DNA of 8,214 nt. It comes from Deltaproteobacteria bacterium (GTDB lineage: Bacteria > Desulfobacterota > SM23-61). Numbering within the stretch: the first letter of the stretch is position 1; each line of letters opens with the position of its first letter. The notes beneath the pieces are model-generated. The model had not been told where the DNA came from, ran no database searches, and saw only the letters and a program-made list of their open reading frames with translations. Shown one piece after another: positions 6,391 through 8,214 of this stretch. Position numbers and translations under genes: made by a program. The stretch lies in the NCBI GenBank assembly GCA_016234425.1, contig JACRCA010000316.1, positions 1-8,214 on the forward strand, given 5' to 3'.

Positions 6391-7145
6391 AATTGGCCCT
6401 CCTTAAAGTACTTCATATAGATCTCTTCCAATGTGTACTTTTCCCGGCCCACTCCCAACTTCTCTTTGGCCAGAGCCTCGATCCGACCCACGGCCACCAG
6501 GCTGCCCTTGATCATAATTCCAACTCGATGAGAAATCTTCTGCACCTGTTCCAGGAGGTGAGAGCATAAAAAGACCGTGATTTTTTTATCCCGGCTGAGA
6601 GATTGGATGAGCTCCAGCATCTGGTTCGACCCGTCCGGGTCCAATCCCAGCGTGGGTTCATCCAGGAAAACAACCTGCGGGTTCTTAAGAAGCACTTCAG
6701 CGATCCCCAGGCGTTGCCTCATCCCGCGGGAATAATCCCCCACTTTTTTCTTTGGTTCCCCATGTAGATCCACCATTTTTAACAGATCCTCAATCTGGGG
6801 AGTGGATATTTCATCGGGAATCCCGTTCAGCCGGCTTACGTACTTCAAATTCTGAACAGCGTTCATATCGTCGTAAAAACCAACGTTCTCCGGGAGATAA
6901 CCCACCACTCTTTTTACCTTCAGCGGTTCGCGGGTGGGATCAAAGCCGCATACCCAGGCTTTCCCCGAAGTGGGCTCGCTGAGCCCAAGCAGCATGAGCA
7001 AAGTGGTCGTCTTGCCAGCACCGTTCGGCCCGAGAAAGCCGAACACTTCTCCTTGATTAATTTTGAGATTCAGGTGATCAACAGCCACCTGCTCTCGGTA
7101 GACTTTGGTAAGCTCCTGGGTTTCGATGACAATCTGTCCGTTCAC
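6387..7145 (-). CDS. ABC transporter ATP-binding protein (NosF/CcmA-like)
   Basis: A 252-residue nucleotide-binding subunit with all core motifs: Walker A G-P-N-G-A-G-K-T-T at 39-47, signature Y-S-R-G-M-R-Q at 138-144, Walker B V-V-F-L-D-E at 158-163, D-loop G-L-D at 167-169 and H-loop His196. The Q-loop position holds Glu86 in G-Y-L-P-E-N-V, the form seen in NosF-like ATPases rather than a defect. It should power the permease encoded next, working at the cytoplasmic face. Start choice: the frame is open to a TTG at 7202, but that extension overlaps the upstream gene and is not ABC-like; GTG 7145 has GGGGAGG 7 nt upstream and begins the usual N-terminal strand. It lies 1 nt after the upstream stop and overlaps the permease start by 4 nt. 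Confidence 0.95.
   Translation of the reverse strand: MNGQIVIETQELTKVYREQVAVDHLNLKINQGEVFGFLGPNGAGKTTTLLMLLGLSEPTSGKAWVCGFDPTREPLKVKRVVGYLPENVGFYDDMNAVQNLKYVSRLNGIPDEISTPQIEDLLKMVDLHGEPKKKVGDYSRGMRQRLGIAEVLLKNPQVVFLDEPTLGLDPDGSNQMLELIQSLSRDKKITVFLCSHLLEQVQKISHRVGIMIKGSLVAVGRIEALAKEKLGVGREKYTLEEIYMKYFKEGQL
6397..6404 (-). promoter_or_regulatory. Ribosome binding site of the permease gene, inside the ATPase gene
   Basis: The minus strand reads AAGGAGGG, with the AGGAGG core 7 nt from the GTG at 6390. It lies in the last codons of the ATPase gene and fixes the GTG start, with translational coupling likely. Confidence 0.8.
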
Positions 7146-7146
7146 T

Positions 7147-8214
7147 TTATCGCCTCCCCAGCCAGAGGAATAATCCCCCCAATCCTCCAATGACCACAAC
7201 AATGAGGGCGATTCCCACCCAGCCCCAGGCGGGAGAGGTTTTTACAGCCACCCGTATCTCCAGCGTCTTATTGCTGCCCTTCTCCCCATCTGCGGAGAGG
7301 CCAACCGAATAGTCTCCCACAAGAGCCTGGGCGAAGGGAGTGATTGTCACCTCTACCTGTTTCATTACCCCAGGGTCCAGGGCATCAATTTTTTCGGGCT
7401 TGAACTCCACCTTCCAGTTTTCCGGCTTGAAAGAACTGAAAGCAACATTACGATTAACGGCCGAACCCGTGTTCTTGACGAAAAGGGACATGATGGCCGG
7501 TTTGCCCGTAACGGCATCTAAGGATAGGAGCCCGGTCGGCGTTCCAGCATCTAATCTATATATGCCCGTAAGAACGACAGTAAGTTTCACCTCTGCTTTT
7601 ATATCGCCGGAGCCGATCCATACGAGAATGGGATAGGAACCTGCCATGGCCTCTTTGGGCGGAGTAACCTCAACGGCGATTGTTTGACTCTGACCCCCTT
7701 TTACCCGAAAACTGGAAATTTGCTTTTGCTCGTAGGCGGGCTTGAAATTGACTTCCCATTTCTCCGGAATCTGGGCAGAAATGTTGAAATTCCTGTCGAT
7801 CTCGCTCTTATTGTTTACCTCAAGGGAAAATTCAAACCGGGCATCGGTCTGTCCCCGCAGCACAGGGTAGGAAGTTGTAACCAGGATGTCTTCAGAAAGC
7901 GGAGCCCTTTCCCGAACAGTCACTTCAATCTTTTGGGAAGAGGTAAACTTGCCATCCTCGGTCTGGGAATCGATCTGGAAAAGGTAGGTACCCGGCTTTA
8001 CGGTCTTATCGGGTTCCGCCAGAAAGGTCAGGGTCCTGGTCTTACCCCCCGGAACCGGGATAGCATCAACGGTGTAATTAGGAGCCTTCAGGAAGGCTTT
8101 CCACCCTTTCGGAACCGTGGATAATTTCAGCTGCACATTTTCATCTTTCTTGCCCTTATTATCCACAGTCAGCTCCATCCTCACGGACTCCCCAGGAGGG
8201 ACGAAGATTCCAGA
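7147..8214 (-). CDS. NEW3-domain (NPCBM-associated) membrane-anchored protein, 5' end missing
   Basis: This is the C-terminal 355 residues; the frame stays open to the right edge (first residues S-G-I-F-V-P-P-G-E-S), so GTG 8184 is an internal codon. Three Ig-like beta-sandwich repeats of about 90-100 residues can be aligned: up to about residue 102, about 122-216, and about 238-324. Each has an N-x-(G/S) turn after the first strand (V-D-N-K-G, V-N-N-K-S, V-K-N-T-G), a P-x-x-W-x-(A/V)-x-F motif, and a G-x-Y strand (P-G-T-Y, A-G-S-Y, V-G-D-Y). These match the NEW3/NPCBM-associated family. A single helix at about 332-352, ended by G-R-R, anchors the protein so the repeats face the periplasm or exterior. 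It is followed after 1 nt by the ABC ATPase and permease genes, so it is probably an accessory or substrate-binding subunit. Specificity is unknown. Confidence 0.88.
   Translation of the reverse strand, partial: SGIFVPPGESVRMELTVDNKGKKDENVQLKLSTVPKGWKAFLKAPNYTVDAIPVPGGKTRTLTFLAEPDKTVKPGTYLFQIDSQTEDGKFTSSQKIEVTVRERAPLSEDILVTTSYPVLRGQTDARFEFSLEVNNKSEIDRNFNISAQIPEKWEVNFKPAYEQKQISSFRVKGGQSQTIAVEVTPPKEAMAGSYPILVWIGSGDIKAEVKLTVVLTGIYRLDAGTPTGLLSLDAVTGKPAIMSLFVKNTGSAVNRNVAFSSFKPENWKVEFKPEKIDALDPGVMKQVEVTITPFAQALVGDYSVGLSADGEKGSNKTLEIRVAVKTSPAWGWVGIALIVVVIGGLGGLFLWLGRR
7153..7159 (-). promoter_or_regulatory. Ribosome binding site of the ATPase gene, inside the NEW3 gene
   Basis: The minus strand reads GGGGAGG, 7 nt before the GTG at 7145, within the final codons of the NEW3 gene. 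It supports the shorter ATPase start. Confidence 0.75.
7243..8214 (-). repeat. Three diverged Ig-like (NEW3) domain repeats
   Basis: Protein-level repeats lie at about 7909-8214, 7567-7851 and 7243-7503. They share the P-x-x-W-x-(A/V)-x-F and G-x-Y motifs, but I see no long DNA identity between them, so they are old duplications, unlike the TPR array. More repeats may lie beyond the edge. Confidence 0.75.

Noticed and set aside
7146..7202. TTG start at 7202 for the ABC ATPase
   Set aside because: The 19 added residues overlap the NEW3 gene and do not look like an ABC N-terminus; GTG 7145 has a good RBS.
7340..8124. Plus-strand open frames (7340-7636, 7684-8124) opposite the NEW3 gene
   Set aside because: They are antisense shadows of a well-supported gene, with no RBS or recognisable domain.

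Overview
The window looks like a chromosomal segment of a Gram-negative bacterium of roughly 50% GC. Evidence is a periplasmic-receptor tripartite carboxylate transporter, an exported TPR protein with an AxA-type signal peptide, and clear Shine-Dalgarno and sigma70-like sites. The mix (TctCBA, a long TPR protein ending in a Sel1-like tail, an Xaa-Pro-peptidase-like M24 protein, and a NEW3 protein with an ABC-2 exporter) reminds me of Deltaproteobacteria/Desulfobacterota. That placement is an impression from gene content, not a measured result. Coding density is very high and no RNA gene, insertion sequence, CRISPR array or phage gene was seen.

Layout. (1) 1-2457, plus strand: the 3' half of a TctC-type solute receptor, then tctB and tctA, making one tripartite tricarboxylate transporter (TTT) operon. 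tctB and tctA overlap by 4 nt. (2) 2471-4054, minus strand: a secreted protein made almost entirely of 14 tandem TPR units, whose DNA is a 102-bp-period tandem array. It converges on tctA with only 13 nt between the stop codons. (3) 4055-4246: the only real intergenic region, carrying divergent extended -10 promoters for the TPR gene and for the next gene. (4) 4247-5428, plus strand: an M24-family (creatinase/aminopeptidase P/prolidase-like) metallohydrolase. (5) 5425-8214, minus strand: a tight three-gene operon, transcribed as NEW3-domain membrane protein (5' end outside the window), ABC ATPase (NosF-like), ABC-2 permease. The gaps are a 1-nt spacer and a 4-nt overlap. The permease and the M24 gene overlap tail to tail through their stop codons.

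How the genes work together. TctC captures an organic anion in the periplasm and TctA/TctB carry it across the inner membrane; the substrate cannot be read from the sequence. The NEW3-ATPase-permease set looks like an exporter or membrane-remodelling ABC machine. Its accessory subunit carries three extracytoplasmic Ig-like repeats on a C-terminal membrane anchor. The TPR and M24 genes share only a divergent promoter region, and no functional link between them is shown. The NEW3/ABC module is the best candidate for a poorly characterised system. I do not claim it is new.
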